The notes under the pieces are model-generated. The model searched no databases, had not been told where the DNA came from, and was given only the letters and a program-made list of their open reading frames with translations. A stretch of DNA of 64,000 nucleotides from Lutibacter sp. A80 (lineage in GTDB: Bacteria; Bacteroidota; Bacteroidia; Flavobacteriales; Flavobacteriaceae): positions 1,143,501 to 1,207,500 of the forward strand of contig NZ_CP092480.1 in assembly GCF_022429645.1 (NCBI RefSeq), given 5' to 3'. Numbering within the stretch: the first letter of the stretch is position 1; each line of letters opens with the position of its first letter. The translations under genes were made by a program, and so were the position numbers. This document shows, piece by piece, positions 26,675 through 35,750 of the stretch.

Positions 26675-27442
26675 ATGGGAAAAATTATTGCAATTGCCAA
26701 TCAAAAAGGTGGTGTTGGTAAAACTACTACTACTGTAAATTTAGCCGCAGCTTTAGGAGTATTAGAAAAAAAGGTACTATTAATTGATGCTGACCCACAA
26801 GCAAATGCCTCTTCTGGTCTTGGTATTAATGTAGATGAGGTTGAAATTGGAACCTATCAACTTTTAGAACATGCCGCTTCTGCTAAAGAAGCAATTCTTC
26901 CAACTAATTCCCCCAATGTTTCGATAATACCAGCGCATATAGATTTAGTGGCAATAGAAATTGAATTAGTTGATAAAGACCATAGGGAGTTTATGCTAAA
27001 ACAAGTATTAGAAGAAGTTAAAGACGACTTTGACTATATTCTTGTAGATTGTGCACCCTCATTAGGTTTAATTACATTAAACGCATTAGTGGCTGCAAAC
27101 TCTGTAGTTATACCAATTCAATGCGAATATTTTGCATTAGAAGGTCTAGGGAAATTATTAAATACAATAAAAAGTGTTCAAAAAATACACAATCCAGAAT
27201 TAGATATTGAAGGTTTATTATTAACTATGTACGATTCTCGCTTAAGATTATCTAATCAAGTAGTTGATGAAGTAAAAAAACATTTTCAGGATATGGTATT
27301 TAAAACCATTATACAAAGAAATGTAAGACTAAGTGAAGCTCCAAGTTATGGTGAAAGCATAATAGCTTATGATGCAACTAGTAAAGGAGCCGTAAATTAT
27401 ATTAACTTAGCAAACGAAATTTTAAAACAACACGCTAAATAA
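26675..27442 (+). CDS. parA: Chromosome partitioning ATPase ParA (Soj)
   Basis: A 255-residue deviant-Walker ATPase. It begins MGKIIAIANQKGGVGKTTTT, with the signature lysine KGGVGKTT, then VLLIDADPQANASSGLG and DFDYILVDCAPSLGLITLNA. Size and lack of an N-terminal HTH place it with chromosomal Soj/ParA rather than plasmid SopA. With ParB it moves newly replicated origin regions apart. Six bases separate it from parB. It opens a run conserved in flavobacteria: parA-parB-DUF5683-dapB-lepB. Confidence 0.96.
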   Translation: MGKIIAIANQKGGVGKTTTTVNLAAALGVLEKKVLLIDADPQANASSGLGINVDEVEIGTYQLLEHAASAKEAILPTNSPNVSIIPAHIDLVAIEIELVDKDHREFMLKQVLEEVKDDFDYILVDCAPSLGLITLNALVAANSVVIPIQCEYFALEGLGKLLNTIKSVQKIHNPELDIEGLLLTMYDSRLRLSNQVVDEVKKHFQDMVFKTIIQRNVRLSEAPSYGESIIAYDATSKGAVNYINLANEILKQHAK

Positions 27443-27448
27443 AAAAGA

Positions 27449-28348
27449 ATGGCAAAAGCACTAAAAAAACAAGCACTTGGAAGGGGTTTATCTGCCTTGT
27501 TAAAAGAAAATACGGCTAATGTTAATTCAGCTAATGATGAAAATGCAGATAAAGTTGTTGGAAGTATTATTGAAATAGAATTAGAAGCAATAGAAGTAAA
27601 TCCTTTTCAGCCAAGAAGTTATTTTAATGAAGAAGCTTTACGTGAACTCGCTAGTTCTATTAAAGAATTAGGTGTAATTCAACCAATTACAGTTCGAAAA
27701 TTAAAAGACGACACATTCCAATTAGTATCTGGAGAACGTAGATTTAGAGCTTCAAAATTAATTGGTAATAAAACTATTCCTGCTTATATTAGATTAGCAA
27801 ACGACCAAGAAATGCTTGAAATGGCATTGGTTGAAAATATTCAAAGAAAAGATTTAGATCCAATTGAAGTTGCTTTATCATACCAACGTTTAATAGACGA
27901 AATTGATTTAACTCAAGAAGAAATGAGTCAACGTGTTGGAAAAAAACGCTCTACAATAACAAACTATTTACGCCTATTAAAATTAGACCCAATAATTCAA
28001 ACCGGAATGCGAGACGGATTTTTATCAATGGGACATGGTAGAGCACTAATTAATATTGAAAATACTGAAGAACAGTTAAGTATTTATGAAAAAATATTAG
28101 CTGAAAAATTATCTGTAAGACAAACTGAACAAGTAGTAAAAGAACTTAAACAAGGAATTGAAAAACCTAAAAAGGTAACTACTAAAAATAATGAAACTCC
28201 AAAATTTGTTTCTAAAGGTTTAAAAACTTTTAGCGAATACTTTGGGCACAAAATTGACGTTAAATTATCTGGAGAGGATAAAGGAAAAATATTAATTCCT
28301 TTTCACTCTGAAGAAGATTTTAATCGTATAAAAAAATTATTAGAATAG
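27449..28348 (+). CDS. parB: Chromosome partitioning protein ParB (Spo0J)
   Basis: A 299-residue DNA-binding CTPase. N-terminal ParB/Srx domain: IEVNPFQPRSYFNEEALREL, LGVIQPITVRKL and the CTP/arginine patch SGERRFRASKL; ENIQRKDLDPIEVALSYQ leads into the HTH (LTQEEMSQRVGKKRSTITNY), and a C-terminal dimerisation region follows. ParB spreads from parS sites as a sliding clamp. I searched by eye for a parS-like GTTTCACGTGAAAC sequence in the window and did not find one, so the centromere lies elsewhere. Its TAG stop overlaps the GTG of the next gene (TAGTG). Confidence 0.96.
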   Translation: MAKALKKQALGRGLSALLKENTANVNSANDENADKVVGSIIEIELEAIEVNPFQPRSYFNEEALRELASSIKELGVIQPITVRKLKDDTFQLVSGERRFRASKLIGNKTIPAYIRLANDQEMLEMALVENIQRKDLDPIEVALSYQRLIDEIDLTQEEMSQRVGKKRSTITNYLRLLKLDPIIQTGMRDGFLSMGHGRALINIENTEEQLSIYEKILAEKLSVRQTEQVVKELKQGIEKPKKVTTKNNETPKFVSKGLKTFSEYFGHKIDVKLSGEDKGKILIPFHSEEDFNRIKKLLE

Positions 28349-28929
28349 TGCCATATAAAAAGCCTTATATCTTACTTATTATTAGCTTATTAGCTACTTT
28401 TCAATCATTTTCACAAGAAGAAGAATTAAAAGTAAAAGTACAAGATACTATTTACACTTCTCCAAACGAATTTGATATGTTATCTCCTGCCAGAGCAGCG
28501 TTTTATTCTGCAATACTTCCTGGCTTAGGTCAAGCATACAATAAAAAATATTGGAAAATACCGCTTGTATACGCAGCTCTAGGAACTGGTGTATATTTTT
28601 ATGACTTTAACAATAAAAATTATAACAGAGCTCGTACAGCTTATAAATTAAGATTAGATAACAAACCAAACGAATTTGATGGCTTAGGTGATAACATATA
28701 TTTATCAGATGATGCATTAACTCGTGCTCAAGAATCCTATAAAAAAGATCGAGATTTATCTATATTAGTTACTGTAGGATTATATGTTTTACAAATACTA
28801 GAAGCAAGTACAAATGCACATTTACTCCAACACAATGTTGACAATAATTTAACGCTATCTCCACAAATTATTAAAGATGCAACTACTAACAAATCTGTAG
28901 TTGTTGCTTCACTAAACTTTAAATTTTAA
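28348..28929 (+). CDS. DUF5683 membrane protein
   Basis: A 193-residue protein starting with GTG inside the parB stop (TAGTG). It has a signal peptide or first helix (ILLIISLLATFQSFSQ), then the DUF5683 core SPARAAFYSAILPGLGQAYN, KKYWKIPLVYAALGTGVYF, and NNKNYNRARTAYKLRLDNKP, and a further hydrophobic stretch (LSILVTVGLYVLQILEA). In Bacteroidota this gene regularly follows parB; its role is not established. It probably sits in the inner membrane or envelope. Translation is likely coupled to parB. Confidence 0.9.
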   Translation: MPYKKPYILLIISLLATFQSFSQEEELKVKVQDTIYTSPNEFDMLSPARAAFYSAILPGLGQAYNKKYWKIPLVYAALGTGVYFYDFNNKNYNRARTAYKLRLDNKPNEFDGLGDNIYLSDDALTRAQESYKKDRDLSILVTVGLYVLQILEASTNAHLLQHNVDNNLTLSPQIIKDATTNKSVVVASLNFKF

Positions 28930-28931
28930 AA

Positions 28932-29636
28932 ATGAAAATAGCTTTACTAGGTTATGGAAGAATGGGTAAAACAATTGAAAAAATTGCTTTACAAAGAGGA
29001 CATACTATCGTTTTAAAAGTAGACGAAAACACTAAAGAATATGATATTAAAACAGCTGATATTGCAATAGATTTTAGTATTCCATCAGTAGCTTTTAATA
29101 ATATTTCAAACTGCTTAAATAATAATGTTCCTGTAATTAGCGGAACTACGGGTTGGTTAGATAAATATTCAACAGTTACAGAACTCTGTAAGCAAAAAAA
29201 TGGTGGTTTTATTTATGCTTCAAATTTTAGTTTAGGTGTTAATATCTTTTTTGAATTAAATGAAAAACTTGCTAAAATGATGCATCAACTAAATGAATAC
29301 GATGTTACTTTAGAAGAAATTCATCATACAAAAAAATTAGATGCTCCTAGCGGAACTGCAATTACATTAGCAGAAGGAGTAATAAAACATACCAATAAAA
29401 AAAGTTGGAACTTAGATGTAACAAATAACGACTCTCAAATACCTATAGTTGCAAAACGTATAGATGATGTGCCTGGCACACATACTGTAGCATATAATTC
29501 TACAGTTGATACTATCGAAATTAAACATACAGCCCATAATAGAAGTGGTTTTGCCTTAGGAGCTGTAATTGCAGCAGAATGGTTATATGGTAAAACAGGA
29601 GTATTTACTATGAAAGACGTTTTAGGTTTAAAATAA
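28932..29636 (+). CDS. dapB: 4-hydroxy-tetrahydrodipicolinate reductase
   Basis: A 234-residue reductase of the lysine/meso-diaminopimelate pathway, supplying peptidoglycan cross-links. N-terminal NAD(P)H-binding motif IALLGYGRMGKTIEK, DFSIPSVAFNNI, SGTTGWL, and the substrate-binding signature EIHHTKKLDAPSGTAITLAE with catalytic His-His and Lys; RSGFALGAVIAAEWL at the end. Slightly shorter than the E. coli enzyme (273 aa), as usual for Bacteroidota. It follows DUF5683 by 2 bases and precedes lepB by 17. Confidence 0.95.
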   Translation: MKIALLGYGRMGKTIEKIALQRGHTIVLKVDENTKEYDIKTADIAIDFSIPSVAFNNISNCLNNNVPVISGTTGWLDKYSTVTELCKQKNGGFIYASNFSLGVNIFFELNEKLAKMMHQLNEYDVTLEEIHHTKKLDAPSGTAITLAEGVIKHTNKKSWNLDVTNNDSQIPIVAKRIDDVPGTHTVAYNSTVDTIEIKHTAHNRSGFALGAVIAAEWLYGKTGVFTMKDVLGLK

Positions 29637-29653
29637 TATAAAAGAAGTTTATT

Positions 29654-31207
29654 ATGACAATGATTGAGTGGTTTATCTTTTTTCTAATTGTACAAGTTAT
29701 ACATTTTTTAGGTACTTGGAAATTATATAAAAAAGCAGGTAGAAAATCTTGGGAAGCAATTATTCCTATTTACAATGCAATAGTTTTAATGAAAATTCTT
29801 AAGAGACCTACTTGGTGGGTACTTTTATTATTTATTCCTATTATAAACTTATTAATGTTCCCTGTTATTTGGGTTGAAACCATTAGAAGCTATGGAAAAT
29901 ACAAAACTTTAGACTCAATACTTGCTGTTGTAACACTTGGTTTTTATATTTTTTACTTAAACTATATAGAAAATGTTACGTATGTTGAAGACAGAAGCCT
30001 AAAATCCAGAACTGAACTTGGCGAATGGGTTAGCTCAATTGTTTTTGCAATTATAGCAGCTACACTAGTGCATACATATATTATGCAACCTTATACAATA
30101 CCAACTTCTTCGTTAGAAAAATCGTTATTAGTTGGTGATTTCCTTTTTGTAAGTAAATTTCATTATGGGGCTAGAACACCAATGACTACCGTTGCAGCTC
30201 CAATGGTACACGATTCTCTACCTTTTATCGGTACAAAATCCTATTTACAAAAACCACAATTACCGTATTTCAGACTTCCTGGTTTTCAAGATATTAAACG
30301 CAATGAAATTGTTGTTTTTAGTTGGCCTGTAGATACAGTACAACGTTTTTTTGACACTTCAAATATTCATGTTAAAAAACCAATTGATAAAAAATCGAAT
30401 TATGTAAAACGTGCTGTTGGGATTCCTGGAGATTCTTTAGAAATTAGACAAGGTTATATTTACATTAATGGAGAAAAAACCATATTACCAGATAGAGCAC
30501 AAACACAGTATATGCATAAAGTTGTTACAAATGGACAACAATTAAGTGCTACTACTTTAAAAAGATATAATGTAACAGAAGGACGTAATTTTGGAGACTA
30601 TTACAATCTTAATTTAACAGATGAAAATGCTGCAAAACTCAGAAAAAATCCTATTATAAAAAGTGTTACTAAAGAATTAACACCTGCTGGTAATTACAAT
30701 TCTAGAGTTTTCCCACACAGTCCTCTTTACCCTTGGTCTGATGATAATTATGGACCTATCTACATTCCAGAAGCAGGAAAAACAGTTGCTTTAAATTCTA
30801 AATCTTTACCGTTTTATAAAAGAATTATTGAGGTGTACGAAAACAATAATTTAACTGTAAACGGAGACCAAATTTTTATTAATGGTAAAGAAGCTACAGA
30901 ATATACCTTTAAACAAGATTATTATTGGATGATGGGTGATAACCGCCATAATTCTGAAGATGCGCGTTATTGGGGTTATGTACCTTTTGACCACGTAGTA
31001 GGAAAACCTGTATTTATTTGGTTTAGTTGGGACACTAATGGAAATGGTATTGCCGAAAAAATTAGATGGGAACGTTTATTTACTACAGTACACGGTTCTG
31101 GAGAGCCTGTATCGTACCTTTACTACTTTTTAGGAGCTTTACTACTTTGGTTTGGTTACAGTTCTTATAAAAAACGTAAAAAAGAAGAAAAAGAAAATCA
31201 GATTTAA
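29654..31207 (+). CDS. lepB: Signal peptidase I with N-terminal DUF5684 domain
   Basis: A 517-residue S26 peptidase that removes signal peptides at the periplasmic face. The first 120 residues form a three-helix membrane domain of DUF5684 type (WKLYKKAGRKSWEAIIPIYN, TWWVLLLFIPIINLLMFPV), then a membrane helix and the catalytic region: Ser in IPTSSLEKSLLVGDFLFVSK, Lys in NYVKRAVGIPGDSLEIR, box E MMGDNRHNSEDARYWG. A long insertion (about 260-410) separates the boxes. A last helix (FLGALLLWFGYSSY) anchors the C-terminus. The fusion is known in flavobacteria. Confidence 0.95.
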   Translation: MTMIEWFIFFLIVQVIHFLGTWKLYKKAGRKSWEAIIPIYNAIVLMKILKRPTWWVLLLFIPIINLLMFPVIWVETIRSYGKYKTLDSILAVVTLGFYIFYLNYIENVTYVEDRSLKSRTELGEWVSSIVFAIIAATLVHTYIMQPYTIPTSSLEKSLLVGDFLFVSKFHYGARTPMTTVAAPMVHDSLPFIGTKSYLQKPQLPYFRLPGFQDIKRNEIVVFSWPVDTVQRFFDTSNIHVKKPIDKKSNYVKRAVGIPGDSLEIRQGYIYINGEKTILPDRAQTQYMHKVVTNGQQLSATTLKRYNVTEGRNFGDYYNLNLTDENAAKLRKNPIIKSVTKELTPAGNYNSRVFPHSPLYPWSDDNYGPIYIPEAGKTVALNSKSLPFYKRIIEVYENNNLTVNGDQIFINGKEATEYTFKQDYYWMMGDNRHNSEDARYWGYVPFDHVVGKPVFIWFSWDTNGNGIAEKIRWERLFTTVHGSGEPVSYLYYFLGALLLWFGYSSYKKRKKEEKENQI

Positions 31208-31247
31208 TATCAGTTTTTAGTTTTAACATATAGAATTAAGATATCAG

Positions 31248-31868
31248 ATGCAAATGTTATTGATTCAACCAACATATTTTGCTCCAATTATTCAATATGC
31301 AGCTATTTCAAAAAACAGCAATATTTGCTTTGAATTTGAAGATAATTTTCAAAAACAAACGTATAGAAACAGATGTTATATTTATACTGCAGATGGCAAA
31401 CATTTACTAAATGTACCTATACAGCATAATAAAGGCGTGAAACAAAAAACAAAAGATGTAAAAATTGATTATAAAGACGATTGGAATAAACTTCATTTAA
31501 AAACCTTAACAACTGCTTATAACGCATCGCCTTTTTTTGAATTTTATATTGATGACTTATTGCCAATATTCAATAAAAAACATAACTTTTTATTAGATTT
31601 AAACCTATTAACCCATCAATTTATTGTGGAAGCCTTACAATTAGAAATCACCACAACTAAAACTGATGAATTTTTAATAGAATCACCTTTAAAAGATTGT
31701 AGAAACCTCGCTATTTCTAAAAAAGAACCTCAATATAATCTTGAAAGATACATTCAAGTTTTTGAACAAAATCACGGATTTATTTCCAACCTCAGCATTT
31801 TAGATTTACTTTTTATGGAAGGACCAAATGCTTTAAATTATTTAGAGTCTCAAAATTTAAATCTATAA
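31248..31868 (+). CDS. WbqC family protein
   Basis: A 206-residue WbqC-like protein (PF08889): it opens MLLIQPTYFAPIIQYAAISK, then FEDNFQKQTYRNRCYIYTAD, LNVPIQHNKGVKQKTKDVKI and TLTTAYNASPFFEFY. The family was first named from O-antigen clusters and is linked to sugar or lipid-carrier chemistry, but its reaction is not settled. The start may be either of two close methionines (31248 or 31254). It lies 40 bases after lepB and 3 before DUF6122. Confidence 0.88.
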   Translation: MQMLLIQPTYFAPIIQYAAISKNSNICFEFEDNFQKQTYRNRCYIYTADGKHLLNVPIQHNKGVKQKTKDVKIDYKDDWNKLHLKTLTTAYNASPFFEFYIDDLLPIFNKKHNFLLDLNLLTHQFIVEALQLEITTTKTDEFLIESPLKDCRNLAISKKEPQYNLERYIQVFEQNHGFISNLSILDLLFMEGPNALNYLESQNLNL

Positions 31869-31871
31869 ATA

Positions 31872-32189
31872 TTGGAAATTTTAAGATTTATTACTCACTA
31901 TGGAATGCATTTTATAATACCTGGTATTATAGCTTTTCTATTTTTTAAAAAGAGTTGGAAAAAAGTTTGGTTAATTTTTACACTAACAATGTTAATTGAC
32001 TTAGATCACCTACTTGCTACTCCAATTTTTGCGACAAACAGGAGTAGTATAAATTACCATCCATTACATTCTTATTATGCAATTTGTGTATATTTTTTAT
32101 TATTAATTCCTCCTAAAACAAGAATTGTAGCAATTGGACTTGTCTTCCATATGTTTACAGATTTTATTGATTGTCAGTGGATTCATTAA
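31872..32189 (+). CDS. DUF6122 membrane protein
   Basis: A 105-residue membrane protein starting with TTG, 3 bases after wbqC (no in-frame ATG before the first helix). It has three or four hydrophobic helices and the family features HYGMHFIIPGIIAFLFFKK, MLIDLDHLLATP, the His in YHPLHSYYAICVYF and HMFTDFIDCQWI. The Asp/His pairs in or near membranes (DLDH, HxxTDFxD) recall metal-dependent membrane hydrolases of the YdjM/LrgB-like sort (inference). It ends the conserved parA-to-DUF6122 run. Confidence 0.85.
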   Translation: MEILRFITHYGMHFIIPGIIAFLFFKKSWKKVWLIFTLTMLIDLDHLLATPIFATNRSSINYHPLHSYYAICVYFLLLIPPKTRIVAIGLVFHMFTDFIDCQWIH

Positions 32190-32340
32190 ATTTATTTTCT
32201 TATTTAGCTTATTATTAATAATTATTTCTTAAATTTATTAAACTCTATTAGCCATTAACATATTCTAACTAATCTAGTTTAGATATATGATTTTAAACCC
32301 CATTTATTTTTAGTATTTATCATAATAAATAGTAAACTAA

Positions 32341-32949
32341 ATGTACTCTTCTAAAAAAATAAGCTGTTTAACTACAGTCATAATCTTGTTATGTGGTTTA
32401 CTATTCTTCTATCTAAAATTTAGAAATACAAATCAACTAAAAGAAATAGCTAATTCTAAAAACCTTAAAAACGGTGATCTTATTTTACGCGCTGGAAAAT
32501 CTACCGAGAGCTATTTAGTTCATTTAGCAGATAACTCTTCAGAATTTACACATATTGGAATTATAATTATTGAACGCAATCAACCTTATGTAATCCACGC
32601 AGTACCTCATAAAAACCACACCTTAAAAAAGGATTTATTAGGCGATTTTTTAGATCCTAAAAAAACTTCATCATACGCTATTTACAGATCCAATTATACT
32701 TCTATAACATTAAATAAAGTTGTAAATGAAGCCAAAAATTTCTACGTAAACAAATACACCTTTGACAATGAATACAACCTCAATACAGATACAAAACTCT
32801 ACTGTTCAGAACTTATATTGAAAGCATTTAACAATGTAGGCATTCACTTAAATGTAAATGCAAAATCTTTCAATTTTGTTATAGGTGAACACGATATAAT
32901 TTTCCCTTCAGAATTCACAAAAATACCTCAATTCAGTAAAATAATTTAG
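32341..32949 (+). CDS. YiiX/YebB-like permuted NlpC/P60 hydrolase
   Basis: A 202-residue protein with an N-terminal membrane anchor (LTTVIILLCGLLFFYLKF) and a permuted papain-like domain: LKNGDLILRAGKSTESYLVH, FTHIGIIIIER with the catalytic His, VIHAVP, and YCSELILKAFNNVGI with the nucleophilic Cys. YiiX-type enzymes act on amide or thioester bonds; the substrate may be peptidoglycan peptides or lipids. The catalytic Cys/His pair is kept. It is followed by a small lipoprotein gene after 25 bases, probably co-transcribed. Confidence 0.82.
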   Translation: MYSSKKISCLTTVIILLCGLLFFYLKFRNTNQLKEIANSKNLKNGDLILRAGKSTESYLVHLADNSSEFTHIGIIIIERNQPYVIHAVPHKNHTLKKDLLGDFLDPKKTSSYAIYRSNYTSITLNKVVNEAKNFYVNKYTFDNEYNLNTDTKLYCSELILKAFNNVGIHLNVNAKSFNFVIGEHDIIFPSEFTKIPQFSKII

Positions 32950-32974
32950 TCTAAATCAATTAAAAAAAGTAATT

Positions 32975-33376
32975 ATGAAACATTTAAAATTAGTATCAGC
33001 ATTAGTATTAACCGTGGTTTTATTTAGTATGAGTTCGTGTGGAAGTGGCACTTCACCTAGCGATACAATTAAAAAAGCATACGACTTAATGAAAACTAAA
33101 GATTTTGAAAAATTAACAACATTATATGTAAAAAATGATGGTGAAAAATTTTCAGAAGAAGAAGCAAAAAAAATGGAAGGTCTGTTTGGAATGGCTGCAA
33201 AAGAAGAATTTGAAAACAAAGATGGTCTAAAAAATATAGTAATTGAAAAAGAAACTATTGATGAAGATGGAAACGGAGCAAGAGTAGTTTATATTGTAAA
33301 TTTTAAAAATGGAGATAGTGAAAAAGAAGATGCCAGACTTATTAAAATAGATGGTAAGTGGTTTATAAAAGTATAA
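32975..33376 (+). CDS. DUF4878-like small lipoprotein
   Basis: A 133-residue lipoprotein: MKHLKLVSALVLTVVLFSMS then SCGSG lipobox, followed by a DUF4878/NTF2-like domain: PSDTIKKAYDLMKTKDFEKL, a helical acidic middle (FSEEEAKKMEGLFGMAAKEE) and beta strands ending DARLIKIDGKWFIKV. This fold often binds small ligands or stabilises secreted complexes. Its role is unknown. A long palindromic repeat starts 8 bases past the stop and probably ends its transcript. Confidence 0.85.
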   Translation: MKHLKLVSALVLTVVLFSMSSCGSGTSPSDTIKKAYDLMKTKDFEKLTTLYVKNDGEKFSEEEAKKMEGLFGMAAKEEFENKDGLKNIVIEKETIDEDGNGARVVYIVNFKNGDSEKEDARLIKIDGKWFIKV

Positions 33377-33383
33377 CTTAAAG

Positions 33384-33516
33384 AAAAGGCTGTTTAAAAT
33401 TTGAAAACTCGTCATTCTAAATTTATTTCAGAATCTCATAATGCTGATAATTAATCACTATGAGAACCCTAAATAAATTAAAGTTGACTAAAAATTCACT
33501 TTTTAAACAGCCTTTT
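33384..33516. repeat. Long palindromic repeat element (REP/MITE-like)
   Basis: Outer perfect 16-bp inverted repeats, AAAAGGCTGTTTAAAA (33384-33399) and its complement (33501-33516), enclose an inner imperfect pair (33421-33440 with 33459-33478; 16 of 20 matching). The inner arm carries GTCATTCTAAATTTATTTC followed by AGAATCTC, similar to dispersed repeats I recall from flavobacterial intergenic regions. It lies between convergent genes and should fold into a long cruciform or transcript hairpin; the T-run suits a two-way terminator. Confidence 0.7.
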
Positions 33517-33524
33517 TTAAATAC

Positions 33525-35216
33525 TTATCTTATTAACTTTTTATATTTAATACGTTTAGGCATTAAATCACCTCCAAGTCGTTTTTTCTTATTCTCTTCA
33601 TAATCTGAAAATGAACCTTCAAAGAAATACACTTGACTATCACCTTCAAAAGCTAAAATATGTGTACAAATTCTATCTAAAAACCAACGGTCGTGACTAA
33701 TAACAACTGCACAACCCGCAAAATTTTCTAAACCTTCTTCCAATGCACGCAATGTATTAACATCTAAATCGTTTGTTGGCTCATCTAATAATAATACGTT
33801 TCCTTCTTCACGTAAAGTCATAGCTAAATGCAAACGGTTACGTTCTCCACCAGACAGCATACTTACTTTTTTGTTTTGATCACTTCCTGAAAAATTAAAA
33901 CGACTTAAATATGCGCGAGAATTTACTTGTTTCCCTCCCATTAAAATTAATTCTTGTTCTTCAGAAAAATTTTGCCAAATTGTTTTTTCAGGATCAATAT
34001 TTGAATGACTTTGATCCACATATGCAATTTTTGCAGTATCACCAACTACAAATTCACCTTTATCTGGAGCCAATTCATCCATTATCATTTTAAAAATAGT
34101 GGTTTTACCAGCACCATTAGGACCAATAATACCAACAATACCAGCTTGAGGTAAATTAAAATTCAAATCTTCATATAACAACTTATCTCCAAATGCTTTT
34201 GAAACCCCTTTTGCTTCAATAACATTAGTACCTAAACGCTGACCGTTTGGTATGTATATTTCTAATTTTTCATCTAACTGATTTTGATCTTGGCTCATTA
34301 ATTTGTCGTAATTCTTCAAACGAGCTTTTTGCTTAGTTTGACGACCTTTTACACCTTGACGAACCCATTCTAATTCACGTTCTAATGTTTTTTGACGCTT
34401 AGAAGCTTGTTTAGATTCTTGTGCCAAACGTTTTGATTTTTGATCTAACCAAGAAGAATAATTACCTTTCCAAGGAATACCTTCTCCTCTATCCAATTCT
34501 AAAATCCAACCAGCAACATTATCTAAGAAATATCTATCGTGAGTTACTGCAATAACAGTTCCTTTATATTGTTGTAAATGATGCTCTAACCAATGTACAG
34601 ATTCAGCATCTAAGTGGTTGGTTGGCTCATCTAATAAAAGCACATCTGGCTCTTGTAATAGCAATCTACACAAAGCAACTCTTCTTCGCTCACCTCCTGA
34701 AAGATTTTTAATAGGAGTATCACCATCTGGAGTACGTAAAGCATCCATTGCTATTTCTAATTTGGTATCTAGCTCCCACGCATTTGCAGCATCGATTTTA
34801 TCTTGTAAAATGGCTTGTTGTGCCATTAATTTTTCCATTTTATCAGCATCAGAATATACTTCTTCCAAGCCGAACATGTCATTTATTTTATTGTATTCAT
34901 CTAAAATTGCAACTGTTTCAGCAACTCCCTCTTTTACAATATCAATAACAGTTTTAGAATCATCTAATTGAGGTTCTTGAGATAAAAAACCAACAGAATA
35001 TCCTGGAGCAAAAACAACATCTCCTTGATAGTTTTTTTCAATTCCAGCAATAATCTTCATTAAAGTAGATTTACCTGAACCATTTAATCCTAAAATTCCA
35101 ATTTTAGCTCCATAAAAAAAGCTTAAATAAATATCTTTTAAAACTGGTTTATTTGCACCTTGATAGGTTTTAGACAAACCAGACATTGAAAAGATTACTT
35201 TCTTATCATCTGACAT
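33525..35216 (-). CDS. ettA: Energy-dependent translational throttle protein EttA
   Basis: A 563-residue ABC-F factor that binds the ribosomal E site and gates the first peptide bond according to ATP/ADP ratio. Both halves are complete: Walker A GLNGSGKSTLMKI and GPNGAGKTTIFK; signatures LSGGERRR and LSGGERNR; Walker [13 protein letters not shown] and [12 protein letters not shown]. The EttA arm insertion in domain 1 (about 95-160) and the P-site linker (about 245-330; RQGVKGRQTKQKARLKNY) are present. Unlike the YbiT-like gene at 12145 it keeps both P-loops. The CAL67264-type gene lies upstream on the same strand, 127 bases away. Confidence 0.96.
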   Translation of the reverse strand: MSDDKKVIFSMSGLSKTYQGANKPVLKDIYLSFFYGAKIGILGLNGSGKSTLMKIIAGIEKNYQGDVVFAPGYSVGFLSQEPQLDDSKTVIDIVKEGVAETVAILDEYNKINDMFGLEEVYSDADKMEKLMAQQAILQDKIDAANAWELDTKLEIAMDALRTPDGDTPIKNLSGGERRRVALCRLLLQEPDVLLLDEPTNHLDAESVHWLEHHLQQYKGTVIAVTHDRYFLDNVAGWILELDRGEGIPWKGNYSSWLDQKSKRLAQESKQASKRQKTLERELEWVRQGVKGRQTKQKARLKNYDKLMSQDQNQLDEKLEIYIPNGQRLGTNVIEAKGVSKAFGDKLLYEDLNFNLPQAGIVGIIGPNGAGKTTIFKMIMDELAPDKGEFVVGDTAKIAYVDQSHSNIDPEKTIWQNFSEEQELILMGGKQVNSRAYLSRFNFSGSDQNKKVSMLSGGERNRLHLAMTLREEGNVLLLDEPTNDLDVNTLRALEEGLENFAGCAVVISHDRWFLDRICTHILAFEGDSQVYFFEGSFSDYEENKKKRLGGDLMPKRIKYKKLIR

Positions 35217-35343
35217 ATTTATAATATAATTTTAATTGTTTATTGTACTTGGTTATTAATTTAAAATAAGAATTTAATAAGCACACACTTAAATTTTGCA
35301 TATATTTTATAGCAAAACTATAGTGTATATCTGTAACTAGTTA

Positions 35344-35520
35344 TTAAACTCGTCCTTTTAAAGCATTAAAAACCCAAGCTATTGCAAAAAAACCAATTCC
35401 TACAGAGGCAAATCCCCAACCTGCAACTTCATTGTATCTAAATGCACCTAAAGCTATTAAAGCTAAACCAACTATTAACATAATTGCTGTAGCCCAAGCT
35501 AATACAGTATTTTTATTCAT
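35344..35520 (-). CDS. CAL67264-type small membrane protein
   Basis: A 58-residue ORF: MNKNTVLAWATAIMLIVGLA, then LIALGAFRYNEVAGWGFASV and GIGFFAIAWVFNALKGRV. It has two membrane helices joined by the conserved loop FRYNEVAGWGF. The match to the small flavobacterial family I know as CAL67264 family membrane protein is close, including the end NALKGRV. It is encoded just upstream of ettA on the same strand, a setting I believe recurs in relatives. Function unknown. Confidence 0.85.
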   Translation of the reverse strand: MNKNTVLAWATAIMLIVGLALIALGAFRYNEVAGWGFASVGIGFFAIAWVFNALKGRV

Positions 35521-35750
35521 TTTTTTGTGTATTTAATTAAATTACTTTAAAAAAATTATTAAAAGCAAATATCGTAAATTAAAAATGAATTGCATAAAAA
35601 AATGACGTTTATACCTTATAATTCAATCAATTTTAGTGTTAAATAAAATTTAAAATTTAATTTTCACTATTGGCACATTATGTACTTCTTAAAAGATATT
35701 TTTTTTATTTTAGCCGTTTTATAAAACTATAAATTATTAATAAGTTGTAA

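Noticed and set aside
26675-28348. parS site near parAB
   Set aside because: No GTTTCACGTGAAAC-like palindrome found; the few CACGTG cores seen (near 53.77 and 61.09 kb) lack the symmetric flanks.
29654-31207. LepB fusion as a novel architecture
   Set aside because: The DUF5684-signal peptidase I fusion is widespread in flavobacteria.
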